Of a DNA stretch of 64,000 bases, positions 17,663 through 26,883 are shown one piece after another (position 1 is the first letter of the stretch; each line of letters opens with the position of its first letter). Position numbers and translations under genes: made by a program. The notes below the pieces were generated by a model. The model was not told the origin of the DNA. It did not search any database and saw nothing but the letters and a program-made list of their open reading frames with translations. Location of the stretch: the NCBI RefSeq assembly GCF_003260995.1, contig NZ_CP030040.1:1141616-1205615 (forward strand), in the 5' to 3' direction. The DNA is from Acetobacterium sp. KB-1 (lineage in GTDB: Bacteria; Bacillota; Clostridia; Eubacteriales; Eubacteriaceae).

Positions 17663-18148
17663 CTAATCGTGATGATCGCAGGATTCGTTTGAGTCTTGAT
17701 GATGACCATGACAAACTGGACAAGGCTTATCTGATTGATAGCTAAGGGACTCATCATCCAGAGCTTCCCGATAATCGGTCATCAACTCAAAAACACTGCA
17801 AGTTCGTGCCAGGGCCATGTGAAAAAACTGAAGATTCTTATTTTTATCGATGCCGGATACAATGCCATTAAAAGTCAGGCGACCTTCCCGAATGTTTCCG
17901 CCAGTACTATGACTTTCACAGTTTATCGGCTTATCCTGACTGACACAGCTGAGTTTGATAAAACCATCATCAGCCAGTTCAATCAACCCTTTAATATGCC
18001 CAATAACATATTTTTCGGTCTTACTCAGCTGTTCGAGATAGCTTTGGATAAAAAAACAGCCGATTTCCTGCCACTTTTCATTGGGAATAGGCAGCCGTGA
18101 TGACAGGGTGGTTTCAATTGCCAGGGTTTCAAATGTATTCTGATACAT
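17663..18148 (-). CDS. hypothetical protein with Cys/His-rich metal-binding tail
   Basis: This 161-residue protein is of unknown family. The body is soluble, with no membrane segment. The last 20 residues (CPVCHGHHQDSNESCDHHD) hold three Cys and five His, a likely metal-binding tail of the kind found in metallochaperone substrates or partners. It follows a CobW-type GTPase by about 40 bp on the same strand, so it may be a metal or corrinoid-maturation partner. That role is inference. Confidence 0.6.
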   Translation of the reverse strand: MYQNTFETLAIETTLSSRLPIPNEKWQEIGCFFIQSYLEQLSKTEKYVIGHIKGLIELADDGFIKLSCVSQDKPINCESHSTGGNIREGRLTFNGIVSGIDKNKNLQFFHMALARTCSVFELMTDYREALDDESLSYQSDKPCPVCHGHHQDSNESCDHHD

Positions 18149-18188
18149 AGTCGCTTCTCCATATTCTTTTATTTAAACTGCTACTAAC

Positions 18189-18788
18189 TCAATCGTGTTT
18201 GAGCATCTCATTGATCTGATTTTCGCTCAACTCATTCACGTTTATTTTTAATAACGGAACCGTTTGGTTATATTTCCCGATGATCATATCTGATTTTTCC
18301 AATTCCCCCGGACTAGCCACATCGATTTTATTGATCACCACGACATCCGCCAGAGGAATAGACGTAGCCAGATAGGGTTCCAACACCGCTTCGAACATGT
18401 CTACCCGGGTGGAATCCAGGATAAACACATTTCTGATTTTTTCTTTGCGAAAGCCACTATGTTCAAGCGGTCGATAGATGGCTGATGGATCCGCTGCCCC
18501 GGAAGGCTCAATGAGAATATAATCCAGCTGAAAATCTGTCATCAACTGAGTGATGGTTTCCTCCAGACTCATTGCCAAAGTGCAACAGATGCAACCGCCA
18601 AAAATTTCCCAGACATCATAGCCCATTTTTTTCATCTGAAGATTATCTATCCCAATCTCTCCCACTTCGTTGACAATGATGGCGCAACGTTTGTCTTTTT
18701 CTGCCAAATATTTGGCACTCTCCAACAACAGAGAGGTTTTTCCTGAACCGAGAAATCCAGTGAACAGGATTAATTTTGGATCGTTCAT
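18189..18788 (-). CDS. CobW/HypB/UreG family GTPase
   Basis: This 199-residue G3E-family GTPase has Walker A TGFLGSGKTSLL near residue 10, the metal-binding GGCICC motif at about 65-70, LIEPSGAADPS as Walker B/switch region and base-recognition NKID. It is shorter than full CobW proteins and lacks the C-terminal CobW domain. G3E GTPases insert metals (Ni, Zn, Co) into target enzymes. Between acsB, which needs Ni, and a corrinoid operon, delivery to either is plausible. Confidence 0.85.
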   Translation of the reverse strand: MNDPKLILFTGFLGSGKTSLLLESAKYLAEKDKRCAIIVNEVGEIGIDNLQMKKMGYDVWEIFGGCICCTLAMSLEETITQLMTDFQLDYILIEPSGAADPSAIYRPLEHSGFRKEKIRNVFILDSTRVDMFEAVLEPYLATSIPLADVVVINKIDVASPGELEKSDMIIGKYNQTVPLLKINVNELSENQINEMLKHD

Positions 18789-18935
18789 GTTCTGTCTCCA
18801 ATCTAACTTATACGTACAAGTATGTATGGATAAAATATATACCTGTGAAAACGTTTTGTCAAGTCAATAATGATCTATTTTTAATATTTTACGAATATTT
18901 TCATCCAATAAACCCATTTAGTTAACGATTAGCAT

Positions 18936-18971
18936 AAAAAAAGACGTATCTCATAAATGAAATACGTCTTT
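18936..18971 (-). terminator. terminator of acsB
   Basis: The perfect 10-bp stem AAAGACGTAT / ATACGTCTTT (18940-18971) is followed leftward by a run of T residues (18942-18936). It lies about 95 bp after the acsB stop and separates acsB from the CobW gene. Confidence 0.85.
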
Positions 18972-19064
18972 AGCATTAATTTTCTGTGACTGAATAGGTC
19001 ACTGTCCATTTTTAGATCAGCCTGCCTAATCAACGACCCAATCGGAAACAGCGTGGCAAATTGC

Positions 19065-21200
19065 CTACATAATCGAGTCCATCGCCAGGGCTGGATGGTT
19101 TTTAGTTTCCAGGAATTCCAAAACGGCTTCCGAGTCGGTGGCAATGGTTTCGTCGCAGACCATATTGGTAAAGTTTTCGATGCCGGTCATTTCGAAGACG
19201 GCTTTGTTTAGTCTTTCGGCCACATCGTCTTTTAATTCTTTTGGCATCCAGACAATTCGCGATAAGCCACCTTCAGCCGACATGAATTTTTTCGAACCAA
19301 TCAGGAAACGGCCATGACCCATAAAGCCGGGGGTCTGCACGCCGCCGCCAGTCATTGATGCCAACTCGCCAAAGGTCATGCCAACCGGCGAGGTCTGGCT
19401 GAATTCACGATTAACGATGATGACGCCATTGGCTTCGGGCATGATTCCGCAGATACATTCAAAACAACCGCAGGAAGTCATTGGGTCTTCGAGGATCGAA
19501 TAGAGGGTTACTTTTTCGACAGCTCCCTGAGACGCGGCATTAACCACCTCGTTGACGGAATCCCAGATGCCCAGTCGTTCATCCACGGCTTCACCTTTGA
19601 TAATCGGCTGATTGGGTCCCAATGGATCCAGTTCTTTGGTGGCTTTGGCATCCAGCCAGGAGACGGCGCCACACAACCCCAACCGTTCCGGAGTGACGAC
19701 GCAGACATGACTGGGGGCAAATGACTGACATAATAAACAGGTATAGAATTCATCAACGCTGGCATCGGTTAAGGCACTCATTCGGGCATCACGTTCGGCA
19801 TAGATCGGTTTAACCATTTCTTCGCCCAGCCGTTTGACATCTTCCGCCTTAGTGTAGATGGTAATTTCGCATTTATCAACAACCTTTTCAAAGTCGGAAC
19901 GCATTTTAGCATAGAGCACTTCACCGATGTGTTTTAAGCGGAACCCTTTTTCAAAGGCTTCTTTGGTCAAGCGGATCCAGGCAATGTTACGTTGGCCCAC
20001 ATGCATGGCACCATCGATGTAGTTGGTGAAGTAGTGGATGCGGCGCTCCAATACGGTTTCGAAATCTTTCTGCATCGCCTTACCGCCAACGGTCACGACA
20101 ATTCCTAGTGGCAAACGAACCACGTCAGCTCCAGCAAACATCGCGTCATCAATATCCGGTCCGATCAGGGTGATTTTATGATCTTCCATTTCGGCTGGAT
20201 CACCGCTGGTAACCAGTTCCCAACACTCGGTTTTGTTGCCGCCAAATTCGGCAAACATAGTATCTTTACGAACCCGTTCACCTTCAAAAGCGGAGGCTAC
20301 GGAAACCGGGACATCGATTTTCGTGACTTTAATTTTAATTTCCCGGGCTTCTAACGAAAACTCGACGGTTTTGGCGTGGTCGGCCTGGGACATTAACGCG
20401 CCGGGTACTTCAGGTACCGGGACATCGGCGATAACCGGGAAGCCTAAAGCAATGGCACCAGCGCCAACCGAGACAATCACTTCGTTTAATTCACCGAAGG
20501 TATTAACAAAGGCCGGGACCCGCTCTTTGGTATAAGTTAAAAACGCTGACAATTTACCTGGCTCGATGCCGCCAAAGATCAGCGCGGCCCGAATCGCAAC
20601 GGAGACCACATGTATTACGGAGGTTACTTCATGGCCCAGAGGAATAACGCGATAGTCCAGTCCCATTTTCACACCTGCCTCTAAGGCCTGCTCGATGATA
20701 TTACCAACCATAAAGGTCAGTAAGCCTTTTTCCTGATAATCTTTAACTATCGCAGCCAGAGCGGCAGGATCTGAGGATTCGCCTAACAGCACGGCAATCC
20801 CGGGTATATCGCCAGTTACCAGCGGCACGCCCAAAGAACGAATAATCGGATCGGCAACAAACCCGATACCGGCATCATTTACGTAAGGATCGCCATCCAG
20901 GTAACGGATCGCTTCAATAATTTCAGCGCCAACGGCAGTGGCCAGTCCAGCGTTTAAGGCGTCACCCAGGTCTTCTTTATTGGTGATCAGACTTTTCAAA
21001 ATCCCCACTGCCGCTGGTAAATCACCCAGGATTTTAATTTTAACACCGGTGGCGGCGTAAATAATTGGTAAAAAATAAGCCGTATCCGGGTAGCCAACCG
21101 CATGACCTTCGCCATATTTTGCAATGGCATCATTGACTGCACCTTCCGTTAATCCAGCAACCGCATTCGAACCAGCGTAAATTAAATCTGTCAAACTCAT
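19065..21200 (-). CDS. acsB: acetyl-CoA synthase (CO-methylating), AcsB
   Basis: This 711-residue protein aligns by eye along its length with Moorella AcsB. The A-cluster [4Fe-4S] cysteines are C488, C491, C500 and C510 (CLLCQSFAPSHVC, GLC), and the distal Ni Cys-Gly-Cys is 577-579 within TSCGCFE. TGGGVQTPGFMG and the terminal HPALAMDSIM are also conserved. It condenses CO, a corrinoid-bound methyl and CoA into acetyl-CoA. It stands alone, without acsA, acsC, acsD or acsE, behind a sigma-54 promoter and between its activator gene and a CobW gene. That suggests an extra, conditionally expressed copy. Confidence 0.95.
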   Translation of the reverse strand: MSLTDLIYAGSNAVAGLTEGAVNDAIAKYGEGHAVGYPDTAYFLPIIYAATGVKIKILGDLPAAVGILKSLITNKEDLGDALNAGLATAVGAEIIEAIRYLDGDPYVNDAGIGFVADPIIRSLGVPLVTGDIPGIAVLLGESSDPAALAAIVKDYQEKGLLTFMVGNIIEQALEAGVKMGLDYRVIPLGHEVTSVIHVVSVAIRAALIFGGIEPGKLSAFLTYTKERVPAFVNTFGELNEVIVSVGAGAIALGFPVIADVPVPEVPGALMSQADHAKTVEFSLEAREIKIKVTKIDVPVSVASAFEGERVRKDTMFAEFGGNKTECWELVTSGDPAEMEDHKITLIGPDIDDAMFAGADVVRLPLGIVVTVGGKAMQKDFETVLERRIHYFTNYIDGAMHVGQRNIAWIRLTKEAFEKGFRLKHIGEVLYAKMRSDFEKVVDKCEITIYTKAEDVKRLGEEMVKPIYAERDARMSALTDASVDEFYTCLLCQSFAPSHVCVVTPERLGLCGAVSWLDAKATKELDPLGPNQPIIKGEAVDERLGIWDSVNEVVNAASQGAVEKVTLYSILEDPMTSCGCFECICGIMPEANGVIIVNREFSQTSPVGMTFGELASMTGGGVQTPGFMGHGRFLIGSKKFMSAEGGLSRIVWMPKELKDDVAERLNKAVFEMTGIENFTNMVCDETIATDSEAVLEFLETKNHPALAMDSIM

Positions 21201-21262
21201 AGTTTTTCACTCTTCCTTTTCAAAGAAATTTTTTTTTAGTATTTATACATATCTAAATATAT

Positions 21263-21278
21263 AGCAATTTTTGTGCCA
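21263..21278 (-). promoter_or_regulatory. sigma-54 promoter of acsB
   Basis: Leftward TGGCAC (21278-21273), five A residues, TTGCT (21267-21263) match the -24/-12 consensus TGGCAC-N5-TTGCW exactly. It sits 63 bp upstream of the acsB start. Confidence 0.9.
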
Positions 21279-21286
21279 ATCAGTAA

Positions 21287-21316
21287 AACCCGCCAGATTC
21301 TCCATCCAGGCGGGTT
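21287..21316 (-). terminator. terminator of the sigma-54 activator gene
   Basis: The stem AACCCGCC / GGCGGGTT is followed leftward by a short TTTT. It ends just before the acsB promoter, insulating it from the activator gene. Confidence 0.65.
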
Positions 21317-21352
21317 TCGTTTAATATTCCAGCATCAGCAGTGTCTATTTTT

Positions 21353-21399
21353 TTGACACTATCCAAGATACCTTGACACTTTTTGACACAATTTGACAC
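21353..21399. promoter_or_regulatory. helically phased enhancer boxes
   Basis: Four copies of TTGACAC start at 21353, 21373, 21383 and 21393, that is at exact multiples of 10 bp on one DNA face. They lie 75-125 bp upstream of the sigma-54 promoter, the usual place for an activator's binding sites. Confidence 0.75.
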
Positions 21400-21420
21400 C
21401 AGCCGGTAACCACCTGGACG

Positions 21421-22980
21421 TCATGATGTGATGTTATACTTTTTGATTTTATTATACAGTGTTTGACGCGTGATCCCCAGTTTGGCAGCCGCCGCCGACT
21501 TGTTGTCGCGGCAGTTTTGCAGCACTCTGACGATCAGCTCTTTTTCATTTTCTTTGATTTCGTTTTTGGCGACCCCGGCAAAGACATTTAACGATTCCGC
21601 CGTGTTGAGTTCTTTTTCAATCGCGGTCCTGGAAATGATCGGATCATCGACTAAAAAGGTCAGTCTTTTGATTAGATTCTCCAGTTCTCGGATATTTCCC
21701 GGCCAACTATAATTCATTAATTCACGCAGACCGGCGGCATCAATTTTTTTCACCGCCGTTCCCGTTTCCTGGCTGATTTGTGTCAGGATTCGCTGCGCCA
21801 GACCGGGAATCTCCTGACTTCTTTCGCGCAGCGGCGGCAGCACGATGTTGATCACATTGAGCCGGTAGTAAAGATCCTTTCGGAATAAACCGGCCCCGAT
21901 CATTGCTTCCAGGTTTTGACTGGTGGCGGCAATTACCCGGGTATCAACGTGTTGAGTTGTTACGGCGCCCATTTTTTCAAACTTTTTTTCCTGCAGAAAA
22001 CGCAGCAATTTGGATTGGATTTCGATGGGAATCTCGGCGATTTCATCTAAAAAAACCGTACCGCCCTGGGCCATTTCCAATTTTCCAATTTTTCCCTTTT
22101 TGTTGGCCCCGGTAAATGCTCCGGGGGTATATCCGAACAGTTCGGTTTCAAAAAAATTCTTGGGAATGGTAGTGCAGTCAATATAAATAAACGGTTGATG
22201 GCTTCTGGGGCTCTCCTGATGGACAACTTCGGCAAACATCGTTTTCCCGGTACCGCTTTCGCCACGCATTAAAATTGAGGCATCCGTTTTTGCCACTTTC
22301 TTGATGTAGTTGACCAGGTCAATCATTTCAGCGCTGGCAACCATTACTTTTGGATCATGAAGTGTGGCGGTGTCCGGTTTGCCGGCCTTGCTTTTTTCAT
22401 CAATCTGTTCTTCCAACGCAGAAATTTTATCAAGCAGCTGATTTTTGCTTTTGGCCAGTTTCAAGGAGTTGATCGTCAGGTAAAGCATATTAATATCGGT
22501 TTTCCCACCATCGCTGTCATTGTTCACGCTCTTTTTATGAGCACTTGCTTTGGTGACTTCAAATTCGCAATAGCTGTCGCCGAGGGCGTTACACCTAACT
22601 TCCACGGCATCCATTTCCTGCTTACTGATGGTACTGACGGCCCCGGCCAGGATCCCCGCTTCAAAATAGCAGACCGGTTTCCCGATATTTTCCATGTCGC
22701 TGCAGGTAAAACAGTCGTCCAACCGAAAGACAATTTTTTCATCGGACATATTGGTCATGACGATCTGGCCAATTCCCAATGCCGTGATCTTTTCGGATAA
22801 GCTGTTATAATCGGTCACGTTCAGGTTGCGTCCGACATTTTTGGCGGTATTATAATAGATTTCTTCCTCAACAACCCTGGCATTCTGACTGGTATTGGTC
22901 AGATTCAGGACATTTCTCAGATTTTTTTCAACATGATTGTAATTCTCATCGTTCACAATGCCATTATTAACCATCGCCAT
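21421..22980 (-). CDS. V4R-domain sigma-54-dependent activator
   Basis: This 519-residue enhancer-binding protein has an N-terminal V4R-like sensory domain (about 1-145) with Cys at 90, 93, 104 and 130, then a coiled linker. The AAA+ domain has Walker A GESGTGKT (240-247), the sigma-54 loop GAFTGA (287-292) and GGTVFLDEIAEIP. A Fis-type helix-turn-helix ends the protein (SAAAAKLGITRQTLYNKIKK). V4R domains bind small hydrophobic ligands or use Cys clusters. It faces the sigma-54 promoter of acsB through four phased boxes, so it is the likely acsB activator. Confidence 0.92.
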   Translation of the reverse strand: MAMVNNGIVNDENYNHVEKNLRNVLNLTNTSQNARVVEEEIYYNTAKNVGRNLNVTDYNSLSEKITALGIGQIVMTNMSDEKIVFRLDDCFTCSDMENIGKPVCYFEAGILAGAVSTISKQEMDAVEVRCNALGDSYCEFEVTKASAHKKSVNNDSDGGKTDINMLYLTINSLKLAKSKNQLLDKISALEEQIDEKSKAGKPDTATLHDPKVMVASAEMIDLVNYIKKVAKTDASILMRGESGTGKTMFAEVVHQESPRSHQPFIYIDCTTIPKNFFETELFGYTPGAFTGANKKGKIGKLEMAQGGTVFLDEIAEIPIEIQSKLLRFLQEKKFEKMGAVTTQHVDTRVIAATSQNLEAMIGAGLFRKDLYYRLNVINIVLPPLRERSQEIPGLAQRILTQISQETGTAVKKIDAAGLRELMNYSWPGNIRELENLIKRLTFLVDDPIISRTAIEKELNTAESLNVFAGVAKNEIKENEKELIVRVLQNCRDNKSAAAAKLGITRQTLYNKIKKYNITS

Positions 22981-23037
22981 CGCTCCTAAAATTTATGGAT
23001 TTGACAAAAGACCCGATCCGTCCCGTCTTTTCCTTTT

Positions 23038-23066
23038 ATTATAGCTGATGTTTGGCTGATGATCAA
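23038..23066 (-). promoter_or_regulatory. promoter of the sigma-54 activator gene
   Basis: Leftward TTGATC (23066-23061), 17-nt spacer, TATAAT (23043-23038), about 58 bp before the start codon. Confidence 0.55.
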
Positions 23067-23195
23067 GGTGCCGGAGCTGACGCAGCGGCTTTTGTTTACG
23101 GTGACTTAAATCTGACGGATCTGTCTTTTAACTGTGCTTGCGATCTTAAAAAAGATTTTTTTTAAATCATAAACTCTTTTGCTGCCAAAATCCCC

Positions 23196-24590
23196 TCAGA
23201 CAATTTTGGTAATCAAACCGGCCAGCGGCAGCCACAAGGTCGCCAATAAAATAAAGGCTAGTTGCATCCAGATGGTCGCCTTGGGCATATCGGTCATTTT
23301 ATAATAGCCGGCGGTGTAGATGATCAGTGGAATCGTATCAATGGGAAAAAGATAGCAGTTGCCTGCGCATAGGCCCAAGGTAATAATCAATAAGGCCGGG
23401 TTGATCCCCATTGTTGCTGCCAAACTGACAATTACCGGCGTCAGCACCCCAATCAATGCCGGTGCGACCGGAACAATCAGCATGATCACAAAAATCATCA
23501 CCGCCACAAAAAAGACCCCACCCATGGTCGAAAGCGACAGCGATGAGGGTAAAACATAAGTAACAAACCACTCACTGACTCCGTTAGCGACGATGGTGTT
23601 GGCAATACATAAGACCGTTCCGATGAGGAGATAGGAAGTCCAACTGACGGCTTTCATATATTGTTCCCAGGTGAGAATCTTGATCCCGGGCATAAAGAAC
23701 AAGGCACAACCAAAAAGCGATACCACGGCCACCTCGATAACGGGAAAAAAGGAGCTCATCATCCAAAATAGCATCATCGCCGCGGCGATGATGATCACCT
23801 TCCCTTCCCGCTGGCTCACCTTTTCGTGAACCGCAATCTGATTGAGATAGGCTTTAATTTCACTGGCATCAATTTCTGCCGGTGGATAGATTTTGGTCAG
23901 GATAAACCATGCCAATGGGACCATCACCAAAACGATCGGAATCGCACAGACCATCCATTGAATAAAGGTAATCTGAATTCCGGCAATACTTTGCAATAAA
24001 CCAATTGTTAAAATATTAATACCACTGCCAGCCGGCGTCATCAGGCCGCCCAGCATGACGGCAACCGGAATTCCCATCATCAGAGATTTAGCAGTTTGAT
24101 GGCGGTCGGATTCATTTTTAAACAATTTCAGAAAGCTGGCTCCGACCCCCATGAAAACCACCACCGTCGGCACATCGGTTACTATCGACGAGACGGCGGC
24201 AGCCGCAATCATGATTGCCAACACGCAGGTTTTAACATTGCGTCCGAAAGTTTTTAATAACCCATGCAGAACCCGTTGGACAATCGGAGTTGATGATACC
24301 GCCTCGGCCAGGCCAAACGATGCCAACACAAAAAATAAAATCGTATTGGTAAAACCGCCTAAGGCCGTGCCCAGGTTTTTGGTAACCCCCAGGGTCGGCA
24401 GCAACGCTAAACACAAAAAACAAATGACCCCAACTGGCAGGGCTTCTGTGATCAACATGATCAAAAAGAAGAACAGCAAGCCAATTGTGATCATCCCATT
24501 GTTGCTAAGGCCTTCCGGGATCGGCAGCAAATAAAAAGTAATCAACACCGCAATACTGAAAACCAACCCGATAATCTGTTTTTTATTCAT
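23196..24590 (-). CDS. SLC13/DASS family anion symporter
   Basis: This 464-residue membrane protein has about 12 hydrophobic segments and a divalent anion:Na+ symporter look. MTPAGSGINILTIGLLQSIAGI resembles the SNT signature region, and SSIVTDVPTVVVFMGVG and the late APALIGVLTPVIVSLA blocks fit DASS carriers for dicarboxylates, citrate or sulfate. Start 24590 follows GAGGGG. Its place in the methyltransferase region suggests import of a carboxylated methyl donor or export of a product; the substrate is not determinable. Confidence 0.82.
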   Translation of the reverse strand: MNKKQIIGLVFSIAVLITFYLLPIPEGLSNNGMITIGLLFFFLIMLITEALPVGVICFLCLALLPTLGVTKNLGTALGGFTNTILFFVLASFGLAEAVSSTPIVQRVLHGLLKTFGRNVKTCVLAIMIAAAAVSSIVTDVPTVVVFMGVGASFLKLFKNESDRHQTAKSLMMGIPVAVMLGGLMTPAGSGINILTIGLLQSIAGIQITFIQWMVCAIPIVLVMVPLAWFILTKIYPPAEIDASEIKAYLNQIAVHEKVSQREGKVIIIAAAMMLFWMMSSFFPVIEVAVVSLFGCALFFMPGIKILTWEQYMKAVSWTSYLLIGTVLCIANTIVANGVSEWFVTYVLPSSLSLSTMGGVFFVAVMIFVIMLIVPVAPALIGVLTPVIVSLAATMGINPALLIITLGLCAGNCYLFPIDTIPLIIYTAGYYKMTDMPKATIWMQLAFILLATLWLPLAGLITKIV

Positions 24591-24684
24591 ATATCCCCTC
24601 ATCACTTGTGATTATTTATTAAAGGTGCTGCCCAATCTTTTTAGGAAAAGAGCAGCCCGATCAAAAGAATTTTGATTTCAGTAA

Positions 24685-26160
24685 TTATTCAACTATTGCC
24701 TGTCGTTCATCAATTTCTTTCTGATAATTTGTAATTTTAGCCCGGGTCAATCGGTAACCCACCGTCAACAGAACCGCTCCGACCAGAATTCCGATCCCCG
24801 GGATTATGACAAACAGCTGGACAATCCCGGTTTTTAATTCAGGAGTGGCTGTTGCCGGGTCCATTTTTGCCACAAAACCAACCGCCGCCAGAACTGCGGG
24901 AATAATCGCGCCTTTGATTAAATTAGCAATTTTTAATGGCAGATTCATTAATCCCATGATCCAACCCGACGCTTTTGATCCGGTTTTCCACTCACTGTAG
25001 ATAATCCAACCCGACGCTTTTGATCCGGTTTTCCACTCACTGTAGATAATCCAACCCGACGCTTTTGATCCGGTTTTCCACTCACTGTAGATAACCGCAT
25101 CACTATACATCGCTGAAATCAGGGCGTAAATGAAGCCCAGGAAGAATTGCGCACAAGAAAGGAATACCAGTACAATCATAATATCATTGACAAAGAACTG
25201 ACTGATTAAGAGAAATACGCCCAGCGCATAGAATCCGAAAATACCTGCTGTCCGGGTGGTAAATTTGCTGGCTGCATACTTGCTCAGATATGAACCGATC
25301 AGAGCCATGCCATTGGCAACCAGCAGATAAACCGAGAACATCGCGACATTGTTAGTCACATAGGTAAAGAAATATGCAGCTGAACCTGCCATCACAAAGT
25401 TAACGATCCAGCGGGTCAGATCGGCCAGCAAAAGCACCAGTAAATGGGGATTCTGTACCAGTGATTTGGCCATTTGCATAATCGATGTTTTTTCTTTCTT
25501 TTTCTTGTTTTGGCTGGCTTCCTGATGGGTTTCTTCGTATCCATCCGTCATTTTGAAATGAAGAAAGTACGTGACCCAATAAACCAGTGCCATCGCCAAA
25601 GCAACCAGGGTGAATCCCAGTACCGGATTGCCAATGGCGGTACCAATATATAAAACCGTGGCCAGACCAACGGCTGAGAAGGCCAGTTTTCCGGCATTGT
25701 TATAGGCCCCCCGGGTAGCAGATAATTGCGCCCGGTCTTCAGGGGTACTGGAAATGGTTGGAATCAGGGCGACATTGGCAACATAGGAAAAATTCCAGAA
25801 GATATGTGCCACCAGGTAGGCGCCAATAATGATCACAACAGGAACCACCCCGGTCCCTATGGTGGTAAATTCCAGGGTATAAAAGAGTGTTACAATCGGT
25901 GGCATTACCAATAACCAGGAGCGGTAACGTCCCCATTTCATCGGCTTCATCCCATCGATGATGCCCCCGTAGAACGGTGACAAGATTACATCGATCATGC
26001 TGGTCGTGGTCATGATCAGGGCGGTTGTGGCTAAATCAAATTTAGCGACGTTTGTCAGGAAATAAGCCAGATAATAAAGTTCCACGTTTGCCATCAGGGT
26101 GAATCCAAAGTCACCAATCCCGTAAAATCGCTTGAGTGCATTACTTAACGGTTTTTTCAT
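24685..26160 (-). CDS. GPH-type sugar/cation symporter with internal triplication
   Basis: This 491-residue permease is of the glycoside-pentoside-hexuronide:cation symporter family. The N-terminus FYGIGDFGFTLM, MTTTSMIDVILSPFYGGIIDG and the EWKTG cytoplasmic loop are family marks. That loop is present three times because of a 45-bp tandem triplication (YSEWKTGSKASGWII repeated), adding 30 residues between late membrane segments. The frame is preserved, but folding may be impaired. Start 26160 follows GAAGGAG. It sits immediately downstream of a three-gene methyltransferase operon and may import its substrate. Confidence 0.85.
   Translation of the reverse strand: MKKPLSNALKRFYGIGDFGFTLMANVELYYLAYFLTNVAKFDLATTALIMTTTSMIDVILSPFYGGIIDGMKPMKWGRYRSWLLVMPPIVTLFYTLEFTTIGTGVVPVVIIIGAYLVAHIFWNFSYVANVALIPTISSTPEDRAQLSATRGAYNNAGKLAFSAVGLATVLYIGTAIGNPVLGFTLVALAMALVYWVTYFLHFKMTDGYEETHQEASQNKKKKEKTSIMQMAKSLVQNPHLLVLLLADLTRWIVNFVMAGSAAYFFTYVTNNVAMFSVYLLVANGMALIGSYLSKYAASKFTTRTAGIFGFYALGVFLLISQFFVNDIMIVLVFLSCAQFFLGFIYALISAMYSDAVIYSEWKTGSKASGWIIYSEWKTGSKASGWIIYSEWKTGSKASGWIMGLMNLPLKIANLIKGAIIPAVLAAVGFVAKMDPATATPELKTGIVQLFVIIPGIGILVGAVLLTVGYRLTRAKITNYQKEIDERQAIVE
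24961..25095. repeat. 45-bp tandem triplication in the GPH symporter gene
   Basis: Units at 24961-25005, 25006-25050 and 25051-25095 are identical except for the last base of the third. Each encodes 15 residues, so the frame is kept. Confidence 0.95.
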
Positions 26161-26253
26161 TTTCTTCTCCTTCAAATTTTTATTTTTCGGTTATTGCAAA
26201 CTCCAGCCATTATTCGTTGCCGGGCTAATTGGCAATAACCGCTTGGAAACAGG

Positions 26254-26883
26254 TTAAGCAGTAACTAGTTCTTTGGCTTTAACGGCGGCACTGCCGGCAT
26301 CCGGTGCATATCCATCGGCCCCGATTTCGGCAGCATATTCCGGCGTCACCGGTGCCCCGCCGACAATGACCTTCATTTCTGGCAAGGCCGCTTTAATGGT
26401 TTGGACCGCTTCTTTTAACGCTGGCATGGTGGTGGTCAGCAGACCAGAACAGGCCACCAGAACGACATGTTCATTTTCTTTAACAGCAGTGACAAATTTT
26501 TCGGCTGGAACATCGACGCCCAGATCCACCATATCAAATCCGGCACTTTCGATCATCATCGAAACCAGATTTTTGCCAATATCGTGGAGATCTCCAGCTA
26601 CCGTTCCAATGATGCAGGTACCCAGTGAGTTAGATCCCTCGCCGGCCATCAATGGTTTTAACACTTCCACCCCTTTGGACATGGCCTTGGCTGCAATCAG
26701 CATTTCCGGCACAAAAATTTCACCGGCTGAGAATTTATCTCCCACCACACCCATCGACGCGATCATCGCCTCGAGAATATCCGCGACTTTGTCACCGGCA
26801 TCCAGCGCTTCCTGAACAGCGGCAGCGACTTTTTTTGATTTACCGGTTTCGACTAAAACTTTTACTTCTTCAATTTTTGACAT
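26254..26883 (-). CDS. corrinoid methyl-carrier protein, MtvC/MttC-like
   Basis: This 209-residue B12 protein has a helical cap (1-85), GDLHDIGKNLVSMM with the cobalt-ligating His, VACSGLLTTTMPALKEAV and IVGGAPVTPEYAAEIGADGYAPD. Ribosome site GGAGAA precedes the ATG. It is the third gene of the UroD-like / methyl-H4folate methyltransferase / corrinoid operon. The gene at 63130-63762 is identical to it in its first three quarters and diverges in the last fifth. Confidence 0.92.
   Translation of the reverse strand: MSKIEEVKVLVETGKSKKVAAAVQEALDAGDKVADILEAMIASMGVVGDKFSAGEIFVPEMLIAAKAMSKGVEVLKPLMAGEGSNSLGTCIIGTVAGDLHDIGKNLVSMMIESAGFDMVDLGVDVPAEKFVTAVKENEHVVLVACSGLLTTTMPALKEAVQTIKAALPEMKVIVGGAPVTPEYAAEIGADGYAPDAGSAAVKAKELVTA

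Noticed and set aside
19508..20535. Long open frames within acsB on both strands
   Set aside because: They are shadows of a strongly conserved coding sequence.
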